Positions 5,196-6,438 of a stretch of DNA of 6,438 bases are shown here, piece by piece; the first letter of the stretch is position 1, and every line of letters begins with the position of its first letter. The notes beneath the pieces were generated by a model, which was not told the origin of the DNA, did not search any database, and saw only the letters and a program-made list of their open reading frames with translations. This DNA comes from Bacillota bacterium (lineage in GTDB: Bacteria; Bacillota_I; Bacilli_A; RFN20; CAG-826): positions 1-6,438 of the forward strand of contig JAEWLX010000016.1 of assembly GCA_023457325.1 (NCBI GenBank), read 5' to 3'. The position numbers and the translations under genes were made by a program.

Positions 5196-6438
5196 ATGCT
5201 GCTCGTAGATAACGTTACTTTACAATTTGGCGGTCGCGTTCTTTTTAAGAACGTGCACATGACTTTTGACAAAGGCAATTGCTATGGAATAATCGGCGCT
5301 AATGGAACGGGAAAATCAACCTTTCTTCAAATTCTTACCGGCGAACTCGAGCCTAACAAGGGTGAAGTCGTTATAACAGATAAAGAACGAATCTCGGCCT
5401 TAAAACAAGACCACCATGCTTATGACCATTTTCGCGTAATAGATGCTGTCTTGGAGGGGCACCAAAAGCTCGTAAAAATTCAAAAGGAGCGCGACCAACT
5501 ATACGCAAAGGCGGACTTTTCCGATAGCGATGGGATGAGGGCTGCTGAGTTAGAGCTTGAATTCGCCGAACTAAATGGCTATGAAGCTGAAAGTGAAGCT
5601 CGCACACTATTAAATTCTTTGGGCATTTCAACAGAAGATCAAGATAAAGTACTCGGTGAACTTGATCAACGGCAAATTGTTAAAGTATTGCTGGCTCAAG
5701 CCTTATTTGGAAATCCTGATATTCTCATTCTTGATGAGCCAACTAACGATCTTGATATGCAAGCAACGCGATGGTTAGAAAACTTTTTATACAATTTCGA
5801 AAATATCGTTATTATCGTTTCTCACGACCGTCACTTTCTAAACAAAGTGTGCACCCGTATCCTTGATGTCGATTTTGGCAAGATTACTTCATATGTAGGT
5901 AACTATGATTTTTGGTATCAATCAAGCCAGCTTGTTTTAGAACAATCAAAACGCGAGAACATCAAAAAAGAGACGAGAATCAAAGAACTTGAACAATTTA
6001 TTGCTCGATTCTCAGCAAATGCCTCAAAATCGAAACAAGCGACCTCACGTAAGAAGGAATTAGATAAAATAAATATTGATGATTTAAAGCCTTCAAGCCG
6101 TCGTTATCCATTTGTTGAATGGAAGTTCGAAAAAGAAGTTGGCAACAATGTTTTAGAAGTCAAAAAACTTAGTAAGGAAGGGCTGTTTTCGAATCTTTCA
6201 TTTACGATTAATCGCGGCGATAAAGTTGCTTTTATCGCTGATAACACACAAGTATTAACTGCTCTTTTTGATATTCTCGGGGGCTTATTAGAACCAGATG
6301 ATGGAACAATTCGTTATGGAGTGACAATTACACCGACATATCTTCCTAGCGACATTACATCTTTCTTTAATAACCACGATGAAAATCTGGTTGAATGGAT
6401 TAGACCTTATTCGAAAGATCAAAGCGAAACCGGACTAC
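5196..6438 (+). CDS. ABC-F family ATPase, YbiT/YkpA type (3' end outside window)
   Basis: The frame opens at ATG 5196, immediately after the dehydrogenase stop, and stays open for 414 codons to the window edge. About the first three quarters of a ~520-540-residue protein is present. ABC-F proteins are soluble twin-ATPase proteins without membrane domains, and many act on the ribosomal E site. Domain 1 has Walker A GANGTGKS (34-41), Q-loop Gln71, Walker B ILILD with Glu181 (177-181, then PTNDLD) and switch His210 (VSHDRHF). The interdomain linker is highly characteristic of the YbiT/YkpA group: ELEQFIARFSANASKSKQ (264-281), ATSRKK and KPSSRRYPF (298-306). The start fits YbiT, whose N-terminus reads much like MLLVDNVTLQFG here. 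The domain 1 signature is LDQRQ instead of LSGGE, and the second Walker A (347-357) has lost its Gly residues and its Lys (Leu354). A weak AGGA (5180-5183) lies 12 bases upstream, so coupling to the previous gene is likely. Exact ribosomal role is not known for this subgroup member. Confidence 0.93.
   Translation, partial: MLLVDNVTLQFGGRVLFKNVHMTFDKGNCYGIIGANGTGKSTFLQILTGELEPNKGEVVITDKERISALKQDHHAYDHFRVIDAVLEGHQKLVKIQKERDQLYAKADFSDSDGMRAAELELEFAELNGYEAESEARTLLNSLGISTEDQDKVLGELDQRQIVKVLLAQALFGNPDILILDEPTNDLDMQATRWLENFLYNFENIVIIVSHDRHFLNKVCTRILDVDFGKITSYVGNYDFWYQSSQLVLEQSKRENIKKETRIKELEQFIARFSANASKSKQATSRKKELDKINIDDLKPSSRRYPFVEWKFEKEVGNNVLEVKKLSKEGLFSNLSFTINRGDKVAFIADNTQVLTALFDILGGLLEPDDGTIRYGVTITPTYLPSDITSFFNNHDENLVEWIRPYSKDQSETGL

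Noticed and set aside
5371..5631. An 86-codon minus-strand open frame opposite the ABC-F gene
   Set aside because: It lies wholly within the conserved first ATPase domain in antisense and shows no recognisable protein features.
1..6438. Alternative genetic code (UGA = Trp), as in mycoplasmas
   Set aside because: The Trp codons checked are TGG and no in-frame TGA occurs in any gene. All six visible stops are TAA or TAG, but that is too small a sample to mean more.

Overview
The window carries seven protein-coding genes, all on the + strand, in AT-rich DNA with tight spacing, good Shine-Dalgarno sites and one clear intrinsic terminator. The protein families (a type II thymidine kinase, a tandem CNNM/CorC pair and a YbiT/YkpA-type ABC-F ATPase) and the base composition suggest a low-GC Gram-positive or Mollicutes-related member of the Bacillota. 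The visible Trp codons I checked are TGG and no gene contains an in-frame TGA, so the standard code applies and a UGA=Trp mycoplasma is unlikely. The exact lineage is an inference.

Layout. Positions 1-921 hold a Pro/Glu/Ala-rich protein of unknown function, with three helical repeats and a compact C-terminal domain. It ends at a strong hairpin terminator (939-962). Thymidine kinase (1026-1610) follows as its own unit with a possible promoter. A second promoter candidate near 1637-1665 precedes a probable operon: CNNM/CorC paralogue 1 (1705-2742), CNNM/CorC paralogue 2 (2742-4010, overlapping by 1 nt), a 59-residue single-pass membrane protein (4099-4278), a short-chain dehydrogenase (4266-5195, overlapping by 13 nt) and an ABC-F ATPase (from 5196, abutting the previous stop codon and running off the right edge).

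How the genes may work together. The two CNNM proteins are probably membrane parts of one divalent-cation (Mg2+) system. One is full-length and one is reduced, so a heterodimer is plausible. The last three genes are arranged for translational coupling, but no shared pathway is evident.

I found no mobile element, CRISPR array, tRNA, rRNA or riboswitch, and no clear new multi-gene system. The most notable items are the asymmetric CNNM pair, the repeat protein at the left edge, the overlapped small membrane protein, and the altered ATP-site motifs of the ABC-F protein. No gene-free stretch exceeds about 105 bases.
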